Shown: one piece after another, positions 18,278 through 27,557 of the stretch
How positions within the stretch are numbered: position 1 is the first letter of the stretch
How the letters are laid out: every line of letters starts with the position of its first letter
Source: Marinobacterium ramblicola
Lineage (GTDB): Bacteria; Pseudomonadota; Gammaproteobacteria; Pseudomonadales; Balneatricaceae
Length of the DNA: 64,000 nt
Direction of reading: 5' to 3'
Assembly (NCBI RefSeq): GCF_019084545.1
Contig: NZ_JAHREP010000006.1
Span: forward strand, 124,001-188,000
The notes under the pieces: model-generated
The model's input: only the letters and a program-made list of their open reading frames with translations
What the model was told of the DNA's origin: nothing
Databases searched by the model: none
Made by a program: the position numbers and the translations under genes

Positions 18278-19867
18278 TCAGAGTTTCAGTAGCGCGAAGC
18301 CATTACCCGCTAGCTTGACCAGGCCCGGGACCAGTTCGGCGCCCTCACTGATCAGCACACTCCCCTGCTCGCACTCGATCTGCTGCGGTTCGGACGACAG
18401 GTTGAAGATACAACGGATCTCGCCGCCGCGAACAAACGATAGCAACGGCTCCTCCGTATCCTGAAACGCCGTCGTCCCGGTGCGCAGCACTTCATGATCG
18501 CGACGCAGATGCAGCATCTGGCGGTAGAACTCCAGCACCGAGTTCTCGACATCGAGCTGGGTATCCACGGCATAGGCTGCCTGCGGTGCCTTGACCGGCA
18601 ACCAGGGTGCGGTGTCGCTGAACCCGGCGTAGGGCGCATCGTGCTGCCATACCATCGGTGTACGGCAACCATCGCGCCCCTTGTCTTCCGGCCAGAATGC
18701 AATGCCCTGAACATCGGTCAGTTCGTGATACTCGAGCTCGATATCGGTCTGGCCCAACTCCTCACCCTGGTAGATGCAGATCGAGCCCTGCATCGACAGC
18801 AGCAGTGCGCAGGCCTGTTTCGCCAGCGCGGGTTCACTGACCGCTTGATCCCGCCAACGGCTGACATGGCGCACCACATCATGGTTGGAGAACGCCCAGC
18901 AGGGCCAGCCATCAGGCGCCTGGCTGAAGAAGGTTTCGATCTGGTCGCGGAAATGGCGCGCGCTGAATTTGGGCCCCAGCATCTCGAACGAGTACGCCAT
19001 GTGCAGGCGCTTGCCCGAGGTGTACTGCCCCATCATCTCGACTGCATGGTGGCTCTCGCCCACCTCTCCGACCAGGGTACGGGCGTCGTATTGGTCCAGC
19101 AGTGCACGCATCCGCTGCAGGAACTCCAGGTTTTCCGGCTGGTTCTTCGAGAACAGGTGGTACTGCATGTGGTAAGGATGCCAGTCGCGCTTCTCCTTCT
19201 TGCGATAGTCTGGCGGATCGCTACGCAGCAGCGCATCGTGGAAGTAGAAGTTCACCGTGTCGAGACGGAAGCCGTCGACGCCGCGTTCAAGCCAGAAACG
19301 CATGGTACCGAGCAGCCACTCCTGCACCGCCGGGTTGTGGAAGTTGAAGTCCGGCTGCTCCTTGAGGAAGTTGTGCAGGTAGTACTGCTGCCGCCGCGGC
19401 TCCCACTGCCAGGCACCGCCGCCGAACAGCGCCTGCCAGTTGTTGGGCGGCGTGCCATCCAGGTTCGGATCGGCCCAGACATACCAGTCCGCCTTCGGAT
19501 TGTCGCGGCTCATCCGGCTCTCCTGGAAGAACGGATGCCGGTCGCTGGAGTGCGACAGTACCTGGTCGATGATCACCTTGAGGCCGAGCTCATGGGCGCG
19601 AGCGACCATGGCATCGAAATCCTCCAGCGTGCCGAACAACGGATCGATATCGGTGTAGTCGGAGACGTCGTAACCCATGTCCGCCATCGGCGAGGTGAAG
19701 ATCGGCGACAGCCAGATCGCATCGACGCCGAGATCGGCAATATAGGGCAGACGCGCGGTGATGCCCGGCAGATCGCCGATACCGTCGCCGTTGCTGTCCT
19801 GATAGGAGCGCGGGTAGATCTGATACGTTACCGAACCTTTCCACCAGTCGTTATCTATTGCTGTCAT
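18278..19867 (-). CDS. Alpha-glucosidase, glycoside hydrolase family 13
   Basis: A 529-residue cytoplasmic hydrolase (no signal peptide) of the alpha-glucosidase/oligo-1,6-glucosidase group. The three catalytic acids are present: nucleophile D203 in DGFRLDTVNF, acid/base E268 in LVGEVGESH, and D330 in FSNHDVVRH. The start has the family motif WWKGSVTYQIYPRSY. As last gene of the operon it would split the imported disaccharide to glucose. The ATG at 19867 has GAGG upstream; a TTG at 19873 is possible. Specificity (maltose, trehalose, sucrose or isomaltose) cannot be read reliably. Confidence 0.92.
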   Translation of the reverse strand: MTAIDNDWWKGSVTYQIYPRSYQDSNGDGIGDLPGITARLPYIADLGVDAIWLSPIFTSPMADMGYDVSDYTDIDPLFGTLEDFDAMVARAHELGLKVIIDQVLSHSSDRHPFFQESRMSRDNPKADWYVWADPNLDGTPPNNWQALFGGGAWQWEPRRQQYYLHNFLKEQPDFNFHNPAVQEWLLGTMRFWLERGVDGFRLDTVNFYFHDALLRSDPPDYRKKEKRDWHPYHMQYHLFSKNQPENLEFLQRMRALLDQYDARTLVGEVGESHHAVEMMGQYTSGKRLHMAYSFEMLGPKFSARHFRDQIETFFSQAPDGWPCWAFSNHDVVRHVSRWRDQAVSEPALAKQACALLLSMQGSICIYQGEELGQTDIELEYHELTDVQGIAFWPEDKGRDGCRTPMVWQHDAPYAGFSDTAPWLPVKAPQAAYAVDTQLDVENSVLEFYRQMLHLRRDHEVLRTGTTAFQDTEEPLLSFVRGGEIRCIFNLSSEPQQIECEQGSVLISEGAELVPGLVKLAGNGFALLKL

Positions 19868-19980
19868 GTTCAAACCTCAAGGTAAAATTCCGGACAGAGG
19901 GCAAATAACTCCCCTGCCATCTCCCCTGCATAGGAAGACGGGATGTTAATGAATCTGTTTTGTTGGCTGTTGCTGCTTGG

Positions 19981-21105
19981 TTACTGCGGCACAGGGCGCC
20001 AGCGGTTCTCCGCCTCGTCCGACTCCAGACAGGCTTCGATAAAGGCCAGATCGGCCACCGCGACATCGACTCCCGGATAGTCGCCGCTGCCGGTTTGCAG
20101 GGCGGCTCGAATTTCTCCGTAGATGTTGGCAAACGCCTCCAGATACCCTTCCGGGTGCCCGGCCGGTACACGGCAGAGGTGCTGCAGGGCAGCGGGGTAG
20201 CCGGCGCTGTTGCGGCTGAACACCTGGGGAGGTTCGCCGAAGCGGGTGAACTGCAGCTGGTTCGGGTGCTCCTGCTCCCAGGCCAGGCTTGCGTTCTCGC
20301 CATAGAGACGTAGACGCAGCGTGTTCTCGCTGCCCACCGCCACCTGCGACGCCCAGAGCGCACCGCGCAGCCCGTCGCCGAAGTCGAGCATCACCTGGGC
20401 GTTGTCATCCACCTGTCGGCCGGGCACGAAGCGGGTCAGGTCGGCCTGTACCCGACCGGCGCTACGCCCGGTAACGAAGCGCGCCAGGTTGTAGGCGTGC
20501 ACACCGATATCGCCGAGGCATCCCGCCCGCCCGGCCAGCTCGGGGTTGGTCCGCCAGGCCGCCTGCTTCTGCCCCTGCTGCTCGATATCGCGGGCCAGCC
20601 AGTCCTGTGCATACTCCACCTGTACCAGGCGCAGTGAACCCAATGCCCCCTCGCTCACCAGTTGCCGCGCCCAGCGGATCATGGCGTTGCCGGTGTAGTT
20701 GTAGGTCGCCGCCAGCAGCCGGTCGCGCTCCTGCGCGATCTGCGCCAGAACTTTCGCTTCGGCCAGCGTGGTGGTCAGCGGCTTGTCGCAGATCACATCG
20801 ATACCGGCCTCAAGAAACGCCTTGGCGGCGGCAAAGTGCAGATGGTTGGGGGTCACGATGGACACCGCCCGAATGCCGTCGCTGCGTGCGGCCTCGCGCA
20901 CCGCCATCTCCTCGAAACTGTCGTAGGTGCGCCCGGGAGCGATACCCAGCTCAATACCGGACAGGCGGTTGCGCTCCATATCGGAGGAGAAGCAGCCGGC
21001 CTGCAGCACAAAGCCGCCGTCGAGGCGGGCCGCCATCCGGTGTACCTCACCGATAAAGCCACCGATGCCGCCGCCGACCATGCCCCAGCGAATTGTCTCT
21101 GCCAT
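19981..21105 (-). CDS. Gfo/Idh/MocA-family oxidoreductase of the thu-like operon
   Basis: A 374-residue NAD(P)-dependent dehydrogenase. The Rossmann start is WGMVGGGIGGFIGEVHRMAA and the family motif DVICDKPLTTT is near residue 98. The second domain has GCLGDIGVHAYNLARFVTG. It begins 26 bases after the ATPase gene and precedes the alpha-glucosidase. The ATG at 21105 follows GGAG. It is the second oxidoreductase of this operon; a role in oxidising or reducing the sugar at C3, as proposed for ThuB, is a guess from context. Confidence 0.85.
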   Translation of the reverse strand: MAETIRWGMVGGGIGGFIGEVHRMAARLDGGFVLQAGCFSSDMERNRLSGIELGIAPGRTYDSFEEMAVREAARSDGIRAVSIVTPNHLHFAAAKAFLEAGIDVICDKPLTTTLAEAKVLAQIAQERDRLLAATYNYTGNAMIRWARQLVSEGALGSLRLVQVEYAQDWLARDIEQQGQKQAAWRTNPELAGRAGCLGDIGVHAYNLARFVTGRSAGRVQADLTRFVPGRQVDDNAQVMLDFGDGLRGALWASQVAVGSENTLRLRLYGENASLAWEQEHPNQLQFTRFGEPPQVFSRNSAGYPAALQHLCRVPAGHPEGYLEAFANIYGEIRAALQTGSGDYPGVDVAVADLAFIEACLESDEAENRWRPVPQ

Positions 21106-21130
21106 AGTCTCTACTCCACTCTCACCTGGC

Positions 21131-22231
21131 TCAGTTGACACTCGCGCTGCCTTGGCGCTTAACGGCATCACCCTGCGCATCAAACAGGTGGCTACGCTCG
21201 AGCGGCAGGTAGATCGTCAGCTCGCTGCCGATCTCCGGCGCCATCTCGCCCGACACCGCGACCACCAGCGGCTGCTCGCACAGGTCGGTGGCGAGATAGA
21301 GCAGGGTTTCGTTGCCCAGGTGCTCCACCACACTGATGCGGGTTTCCACCGGGATTGCATCGGCTTGTGGCTGCAGCTCGATATGTTCCGGACGGATGCC
21401 CAGCGTCGCCGGTCCGCTATGGCGGAACGGCATCAGGAAGCGGCGGTTGGCCTGTCCGGTACGCAGACTCAATTGCTCATCCATCGCCTCGACGTCGATA
21501 AAGTTCATGGTCGGCGAACCCATGAATCCGGCGACGAAGGTGTTGGCCGGCTCGTTGTAGATCTGCAGCGGGCTGCCCACCTGCATGATCCGGCCCTGGT
21601 TCAGCACCACGATCTTGTCCGCCATGGTCATCGCCTCGACCTGGTCATGGGTGACGTAGATCGAGGTGGTCTTCAGTCGCTGATGCAGCTTGGTGATCTC
21701 GATCCGCATCTGTACGCGCAGTGACGCATCCAGGTTGGAGAGCGGCTCGTCGAACAGGAACACGTTGGGCTGACGCACGATGGCACGGCCGATGGCAACA
21801 CGCTGACGCTGACCACCGGAAAGCGCCTTGGGCTTGCGATCGAGCAGATGGTCGATCTGCAGGATGCGGGCAACCTCCTCCACCTTCTCCTTGATCGTCT
21901 CGCGACTGCCTTTTTCCAAGGTCAGACCGAACGCCATGTTGTCGAACACGCTCATGTGCGGATAGAGCGCATAGGACTGGAACACCATGCCGATGCCGCG
22001 CTCCTTCGGCGACAGGTCGTTGACACAGCGGTCGCCGAAATAGAGCTCGCCGCCACTGATATCCTCGAGACCGGCGATCATCCTCAGCAGTGTCGACTTG
22101 CCGCAGCCGGAGGGGCCGACGAACACCACGAACTCCCCCTCGTTGATCTGCAGGTCCACACCCTTAACGGCGCAGAAGTCGCTCAGGCCCTTGTAGACTT
22201 TTTCTAGTTTGACGAATTCGATACTGGACAT
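21131..22231 (-). CDS. Disaccharide ABC transporter ATP-binding protein (MalK/ThuK-type)
   Basis: A 366-residue ATPase with Walker A GPSGCGKST, FQSYALYPHMSV, signature LSGGQRQRVAIGRA, Walker B VFLFDEPLSNLDASLR and YVTHDQVEAM, followed by the C-terminal TOBE regulatory part. It works with the two permeases upstream (gap of 30 bases). It resembles the gtsD product but is a separate, less similar paralogue in its last third. Confidence 0.92.
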   Translation of the reverse strand: MSSIEFVKLEKVYKGLSDFCAVKGVDLQINEGEFVVFVGPSGCGKSTLLRMIAGLEDISGGELYFGDRCVNDLSPKERGIGMVFQSYALYPHMSVFDNMAFGLTLEKGSRETIKEKVEEVARILQIDHLLDRKPKALSGGQRQRVAIGRAIVRQPNVFLFDEPLSNLDASLRVQMRIEITKLHQRLKTTSIYVTHDQVEAMTMADKIVVLNQGRIMQVGSPLQIYNEPANTFVAGFMGSPTMNFIDVEAMDEQLSLRTGQANRRFLMPFRHSGPATLGIRPEHIELQPQADAIPVETRISVVEHLGNETLLYLATDLCEQPLVVAVSGEMAPEIGSELTIYLPLERSHLFDAQGDAVKRQGSASVN

Positions 22232-22261
22232 AGTGATTACTCTCTTATTGTTGTCAGGCGA

Positions 22262-23089
22262 TCAGCCCTTAACGGCACCGGCGGTCAGCCCCTCGACGAT
22301 CTTGCGCTGGAACACCAGCACCAGCAGGATCAGCGGTACGGTAACGATCACCGACGCCGCCATGATCGGCCCCCAAGGCATCTCGTACTGTGAGCCGCCG
22401 GAGATCATCGAGATCGCCACCGGCACCGTGCGCTGCTCGTTGCTGAGGATGAAGGTGATCGCGAACATGAACTCGTTCCAGGCGCCGATAAACGCCAACA
22501 GTCCGGTGGTCACCAGTGCCGGCCAGAGTACCGGCATGAAGATCCGGGTGATGATCTGCCAGGGCGTGGCGCCGTCGACGATCGCGGCCTCCTCCAGGTC
22601 CTTCGGAATGCCGCGCATGAACGTGGTCAGGATCCAGACCGAGAACGGCAGCGAAAATACCGTGTAGGAGAGCACCAGGCTGCCCAGGTTGTTGTACAGC
22701 CCGAGCAGGCGCACCAGTTCGAACATGCCGGACAGCACGGCTACTTGCGGAAACATCGATACGCCAAGCACGGTCAGCAGCAACGTGGTGCGGCCACGAA
22801 AATGGACTCGGGCCAGGGCGTAGGACGCGGTCACCGCGATCAGCAGCGAAATCGCCACGGTGCCGAAGGAGACCAGCGCCGAGTTCAGAATATTGAGGAA
22901 GAACGGCTGTTCGCGAAACACCGAGACATAGTTGCTGAAATCGAAATCCTGGAGCAGGTAGAACGACCCTTCACCGCCCTGCAACGAGGTCAGGATGGCG
23001 ATATAGAACGGGAAGATGGTGTAGATCAGCAGCGCCAGCACCGCGAGGGCGAACAGCACCTGACCTGTACGTCGTTTGAGCGCTTTCAT
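22262..23089 (-). CDS. Disaccharide ABC transporter permease (MalG-type)
   Basis: A 275-residue permease with six membrane segments and the EAA loop KDLEEAAIVDGATPWQIITR. It ends with GLTAGAVKG. The ATG at 23089 is preferred because AGGAG lies eight or nine bases upstream and the codon follows the previous stop by one base (TGATATG); a longer frame would overlap the upstream gene. Confidence 0.9.
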   Translation of the reverse strand: MKALKRRTGQVLFALAVLALLIYTIFPFYIAILTSLQGGEGSFYLLQDFDFSNYVSVFREQPFFLNILNSALVSFGTVAISLLIAVTASYALARVHFRGRTTLLLTVLGVSMFPQVAVLSGMFELVRLLGLYNNLGSLVLSYTVFSLPFSVWILTTFMRGIPKDLEEAAIVDGATPWQIITRIFMPVLWPALVTTGLLAFIGAWNEFMFAITFILSNEQRTVPVAISMISGGSQYEMPWGPIMAASVIVTVPLILLVLVFQRKIVEGLTAGAVKG

Positions 23090-23090
23090 A

Positions 23091-24101
23091 TCAGTGATCT
23101 CCTGAACCATCGAATTTCAGACGGGTGGCGAAGATGTAGCCCAGCGTCAGACCAAACACCAACAGGAATACCAGCGTGGAGGCAGCCGAGCCGTAACCGA
23201 CCTGCTGGAAGTCGATCAGCTGCTGACGGGCGTAGATCGAGATCGACATGGTGTCCTCGCTGTTCGAGGTCAGGATGTAGATCAGGTCGAAAATGCGCAG
23301 CGCGTCGAGCATGCGGAACACTACCGCCACCACCAGCGCCGGCTTGATCAGCGGCAGGGTGACCTTGAAAAACACCTTGATCGGATGGATGCCATCGACA
23401 CGAGCGGCTTCATAGCAATCCTTCGGCAGCATCTGCAGTGCGGCCAGGGTCAACAACGCCATAAAGGGCGTGGTTTTCCAGACATCGACCGCGACGATGG
23501 TGCCCAGCACTGTGTCGGGGTTCACGGTCCAGGCCACAGGGCTGGAGATCAGGTGCAGCGACATCAGCAGGTCGTTGATAACACCGTACTGGTCGTGCAA
23601 CATCCAGCCCCACATCTTGGCCGACACTACTGTGGGTATCGCCCAGGGGATCAGGATCGCGGCCCGTACCAGCCCGCGACCGGGAAACTTGGCGTGCAGG
23701 ATCAAGGCGACCAGCACACCCAGCACCGTCTCCAGCGAAACCGACAGCAGCGTGATATAGACGGTATTGCCAACCGCCCTCCACCAGAGCGAGTCAGCCA
23801 GTATGCCGTACCACTCGCCCTGGTCGTACACCAGGTAGTTCTCGAATCCGATGAAGTTGGCACCATCGAGATTGGACAGTGAGGAGTCGGTAAACCCCAG
23901 GTAGAAGGTTCGCAGTAGCGGCCAGCCGGCCACACAGGCAAGCCCCAGAATCATCGGCAACAGGAACAGCCAGGCGGTGCGGATGCGTTGTCGCGAGAAA
24001 CCGCTGAGCCCCGTTCTCTTCTTGCCCTGCAGTGCGCCTCTCGGCGATCTATTCACCGGCAGGGATCGCGCTTGAGGGCCACTAACGGTTGAGATATCCA
24101 T
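23091..24101 (-). CDS. Disaccharide ABC transporter permease (MalF-type)
   Basis: A 336-residue permease. A basic cytoplasmic N-terminus of about 40 residues precedes six membrane segments; the EAA loop reads KDCYEAARVDGIHPIKVFFK. It sits 72 bases after the binding-protein gene, with a hairpin in the gap, and is coupled to the next permease gene. Confidence 0.9.
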   Translation of the reverse strand: MDISTVSGPQARSLPVNRSPRGALQGKKRTGLSGFSRQRIRTAWLFLLPMILGLACVAGWPLLRTFYLGFTDSSLSNLDGANFIGFENYLVYDQGEWYGILADSLWWRAVGNTVYITLLSVSLETVLGVLVALILHAKFPGRGLVRAAILIPWAIPTVVSAKMWGWMLHDQYGVINDLLMSLHLISSPVAWTVNPDTVLGTIVAVDVWKTTPFMALLTLAALQMLPKDCYEAARVDGIHPIKVFFKVTLPLIKPALVVAVVFRMLDALRIFDLIYILTSNSEDTMSISIYARQQLIDFQQVGYGSAASTLVFLLVFGLTLGYIFATRLKFDGSGDH

Positions 24102-24136
24102 GACACTCCCCTATCTCGTTATTCTTTGACTGGGAG

Positions 24137-24161
24137 GGCGGACAGGGCGTGCCTGCCCGCC
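24137..24161. repeat. Hairpin between binding-protein and permease genes of the thu-like operon
   Basis: GGCGGACAGG (24137-24146) pairs with CCTGCCCGCC (24152-24161) with one A-C mismatch and a five-base loop. There is no T-tract. It occupies the same place as the hairpins in the gts and TRAP operons. Confidence 0.6.
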
Positions 24162-24173
24162 GGGCTGAAAGGT

Positions 24174-25439
24174 TTACCAGCGACGTCCGCGAATACGTTT
24201 GAGCTTGCGCTCCAACTCGGCGACCGATTCGGCGCCACTGGACTTCCCGGAGAGTACCCGGTGAGCCGCATTCCAGAACTCGTTGGAGACCTGGTTGTAC
24301 TTCTCGCCGGTCACTGTGGAGGGGCGCGCAACGCTCTCCTCAAGGGTTGCACGCATATAGGCAAAAAACGGATTGGCAGCGAGCACCTCTTCATCCTCAT
24401 AGAGAGAGACGATGGTCGGCAGATAACCGTTGAGTAGGGCGTTCTGCTTCTGCGCCGCTGCACTGGTCACGTACATGACGTAGTCAGCAGCCGCTTCAAC
24501 GTTTTCGGAGTACTTCGAGACTGCATACTGCCAGCCGCCCAGGGTGGCGCTGTGCTGTCCGTTCGGCCCCATCGGCAAGGGGACGATACCGACCTTGTTC
24601 TTGATGACACTCTCATCGCCATTGGCCAGAGCCCAGGCATAGGGCCAATTGCGCATAAATACGGCGTTTCCTGACTGGAATACCCGTCGCGCGCCCTCCT
24701 CGTCATAGTTCAGCACCCCCTGCGGCGTAATACTGCCGACCCAGCTCGCCGCCAGATCGAGCGCCGCAGCACTCTTGGGGTTGTTGACGCTGATCTCGCC
24801 ATCGAACTCAACCAGAGTCCCACCGCCAAAAGAGTCGATCCACTCCAGTGCGTCGCAGGTCAAACCTTCGTACGCTTTACCCTGGAACACATAGCCCCAC
24901 ATCTTGTCGTTGCCGGCCGCGCGCTCCTGCTCCTGGATCCGTTTGGCCGAATCGGTCATCTCCTGCCAGGTAATCGGTACAGGCTCACCATACTTTTCCA
25001 GCAGGTCCTTGCGATAGTAGAGCACCGGCGCATCGGTATACGCCGGCATTGCCACCAGCTTGCCCTTGTAGTGGTTGTTGGCAATGATCGACTGGAAATG
25101 CGCTTGTTCGACACCCTGGGTATAGGGCGCGAGATCGGCGAAATGAGCACCGAGAATACCCGGCCAGACCACGTCCACATCGAACACATCCAGGTCGGCG
25201 GATTGGCTACTGAGAATCTGCTGGTACAGAGCTAGTTTATCGGATGATGAGAAGGGTACGGTGACGATCTTGACACTGTTACCGCTGGATTCGGCCCATG
25301 CCTGCGCCAACGCTTCGCACTGCTTGAAGCCTGTTCCCGTGGTGCAGGGGACGTTCAGCGTAGCAGCCTGGCCAGCCATGGAGGTCAAACCTGCCCCGAG
25401 CAGGGAGGCGGTGAGAAAAGCTTTCAGAATTTTAGTCAT
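24174..25439 (-). CDS. Periplasmic sugar-binding protein, trehalose/maltose type (ThuE-like)
   Basis: A 421-residue solute-binding protein with a signal peptide (LTASLLGAGLTSMAGQA). The mature protein resembles trehalose/maltose-binding proteins: DLDVFDVDVVWPGIL, PAYTDAPVLYYRKDLL, MRNWPYAWAL. The ATG at 25439 is chosen because it gives the signal peptide directly; AAGAGA lies upstream. It is the third gene of the operon behind the thuA- and thuB-like genes. The thu comparison is with the Sinorhizobium thuEFGKAB locus, where the order differs. Confidence 0.88.
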   Translation of the reverse strand: MTKILKAFLTASLLGAGLTSMAGQAATLNVPCTTGTGFKQCEALAQAWAESSGNSVKIVTVPFSSSDKLALYQQILSSQSADLDVFDVDVVWPGILGAHFADLAPYTQGVEQAHFQSIIANNHYKGKLVAMPAYTDAPVLYYRKDLLEKYGEPVPITWQEMTDSAKRIQEQERAAGNDKMWGYVFQGKAYEGLTCDALEWIDSFGGGTLVEFDGEISVNNPKSAAALDLAASWVGSITPQGVLNYDEEGARRVFQSGNAVFMRNWPYAWALANGDESVIKNKVGIVPLPMGPNGQHSATLGGWQYAVSKYSENVEAAADYVMYVTSAAAQKQNALLNGYLPTIVSLYEDEEVLAANPFFAYMRATLEESVARPSTVTGEKYNQVSNEFWNAAHRVLSGKSSGAESVAELERKLKRIRGRRW

Positions 25440-25523
25440 GTTTTCGTCTCTTATTGTTTTTAGAATCGCGACATCCGCTGTCATCAATTAAGTCATTCAA
25501 ATACTTTTGACTGACTCTTCAAA

Positions 25524-26606
25524 TCAGGCAGAGGCCGCCAAAGGCGCCGTATTTTGCCGAACCGCCAGCGTGCGATCCTGCAGATCGGCATCAAAACAGC
25601 GATCCAGAATCGACTGCAGGCGGGCGCCACGCTCGAAGTCAGGCTGGTCATTGACGCCGTTTTCGATGCTCGTGATAAAGCGCTGGTAGATACTGGGCGT
25701 CGGCTCAAGCTCCAGCCTTTCCCACTGCGCCAGATCGACGTTATCACCGACACAGAGCGCCATTGTCTCCCAACCGCTTTCCATATCGATGTCAATTGTT
25801 AACGCACCGCGATCACCGAAAATGCGCAGACGCAGCGAGTTCCGATGCCCAGTGGCCCAGCGCGTGGTGTGCACCGTGCCCAGCGCGCCGTTGGCGAACT
25901 CGACCCGGATCAGCGCACTGTCGTTGACGTCCAGCGGGTACTCACCAATGCGGTTACCCTCCGCCTTGTCATAGCACTGGAGCTTGCAGTTCACACTGAG
26001 GATGTCACCCACCGGAAAGCTGGCAAAATCGAGGATATGGATACCGACATCGCCGAGCACGCCCTTGCTGCCGTGCTCACTGGAAAGTCGCCACAGCCAC
26101 TGCGGATCGCGGCGCCAGTCACCCCATACCCTGCTGCTGAGCCAGCTTTGCAGATAACTGGCTTCCACATGCATGACGCGGCCGAGCATGCCGTCGGCAA
26201 TCAGCTCCCGCGCCCGCTGCAGGGCCGCGGAATCGCGATAGCTGAGGTTGATCATATTGATGACGCCAGCCTGACAAGCCGCCTTCGCCATCTCGATAGC
26301 GTCGGCCTCATTGGTGGCCAGCGGCTTCTCGCACAGAACATGCTTGCCGGCGGCGATCACCCTCATGACAGCGTCTTTGTGGAACTTATCCGGCGTTACA
26401 ACTGAAACCGCGTCCAGATTCGCGCTGGCCAACATCTCATCAACGCTGGCATAGACCTGATCGACACCGTGCTTCAGCGCAAATGCATGAGCACGCGCGA
26501 GATCGACATCACAGACCGCCACCAGCTTACAGCCGGGGACGGCTGCAAACTTGCCGGCCTGATGACCGCCCATGGCACCCGCGCCAACAATACCGAGCCT
26601 GACCAT
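25524..26606 (-). CDS. Gfo/Idh/MocA-family oxidoreductase (ThuB-like)
   Basis: A 360-residue dehydrogenase with Rossmann motif LGIVGAGAMGGHQAG, EKP motif HVLCEKPLAT (about residue 95) and GVLGDVGIHILDFASF in the second domain. Its ATG shares one base with the thuA stop (TGATG), so both are made together, as expected for a ThuA-ThuB pair. In Sinorhizobium these two proteins convert trehalose and related disaccharides to 3-keto forms. Length agrees with the family. Confidence 0.83.
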   Translation of the reverse strand: MVRLGIVGAGAMGGHQAGKFAAVPGCKLVAVCDVDLARAHAFALKHGVDQVYASVDEMLASANLDAVSVVTPDKFHKDAVMRVIAAGKHVLCEKPLATNEADAIEMAKAACQAGVINMINLSYRDSAALQRARELIADGMLGRVMHVEASYLQSWLSSRVWGDWRRDPQWLWRLSSEHGSKGVLGDVGIHILDFASFPVGDILSVNCKLQCYDKAEGNRIGEYPLDVNDSALIRVEFANGALGTVHTTRWATGHRNSLRLRIFGDRGALTIDIDMESGWETMALCVGDNVDLAQWERLELEPTPSIYQRFITSIENGVNDQPDFERGARLQSILDRCFDADLQDRTLAVRQNTAPLAASA

Positions 26607-27385
26607 CACTTGAACCCCTCTTCGCCGGGTTTGTGCAGGCTCTCGCCCTTGATCTCCACCGGGTTAGGAGCCTGATCGGCAGGCACGTTGGGACAGCTAT
26701 CGATCCAGCGCGAACCCTCCGGACGTGCCCACTTCACGCCGTTTTTCAGCACCCGGCGCACTTTCTCATCATAGTAGATCGGGTAGGTCTCATGACCGGG
26801 GCGGAAATAGAAGATCTTGCCGTTGCCACGGCGGTACACGAGGCCGGAACGGAACACCTCGCCACCCTCGAACGCGCTGATAAAGATCACCTCGTCGGGG
26901 TTGGGCACTGCAAACGGCTCGCCGTACATCTCGGTGTGCGGCAGCTCGATATAGTCGCCGACACCCTGCACGATAGGGTGACCGGGATTGACCACCCAGA
27001 GCCGCTCGCGCTCACCTGCCTCACGCCATTTCAATGAACAGGTGGTACCGAGCAGGCGCTTGAAGATCTTGGCGTAGTGACCGGAGTGCAGCACCAGCAG
27101 CCCCATCCCCTCGAGCACCCGCTTCTGTACCCGGTCGACAATCTCATCGGATACGGCACCGTGGGCGGCATGGCCCCACCAGAGCAGGACATCGGTATTC
27201 TCCAGCACCTCCTCGGTCAGACCGTGATCCGGATCCTGCAGGGTGACCGAGATCGCCTCGATATCCGGATCTTCATTCAACGCCTGGGCAATGCAGTTAT
27301 GCATCCCGTCCGGATAGATACGGGCAACGATTTCATTGGTCTGTTCATGAACGTTCTCACCCCAGACCGTGGCACGCACTGTCAT
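26606..27385 (-). CDS. thuA: ThuA-domain protein
   Basis: A 259-residue protein filled by a ThuA-like (class I amidotransferase-like fold) domain. Recognisable: [61 protein letters not shown] and [14 protein letters not shown]. It is the first gene of the eight-gene operon, 173 bases after the LacI gene stop, with TAGGAGAGAG before the ATG. The pair of LacI operators lies directly upstream. The role in disaccharide oxidation is known for rhizobial ThuA; here it is inferred. Confidence 0.9.
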   Translation of the reverse strand: MTVRATVWGENVHEQTNEIVARIYPDGMHNCIAQALNEDPDIEAISVTLQDPDHGLTEEVLENTDVLLWWGHAAHGAVSDEIVDRVQKRVLEGMGLLVLHSGHYAKIFKRLLGTTCSLKWREAGERERLWVVNPGHPIVQGVGDYIELPHTEMYGEPFAVPNPDEVIFISAFEGGEVFRSGLVYRRGNGKIFYFRPGHETYPIYYDEKVRRVLKNGVKWARPEGSRWIDSCPNVPADQAPNPVEIKGESLHKPGEEGFK

Positions 27386-27449
27386 GACTCTCTCCTATCA
27401 AGGCTTTTATTGTTATCAAGCAGAATTCGGCTGCTGCACAAGACAAAAG

Positions 27450-27482
27450 GTAAACGTTTACGTAAAGATAGTAAACGTTTAC
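27450..27482. promoter_or_regulatory. Paired LacI-family operators of the thu-like operon
   Basis: Two identical perfect palindromes GTAAACGTTTAC at 27450-27461 and 27471-27482, centres 21 bases (two helical turns) apart, precede thuA. The adjacent LacI-family gene is the obvious regulator. Confidence 0.88.
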
Positions 27483-27557
27483 GTTATGAAATTTACGTAT
27501 TAAAACCTACTTTTTAAGCTCATTAGATTATTGGGAACAGAAATGTGCGATTTGATA

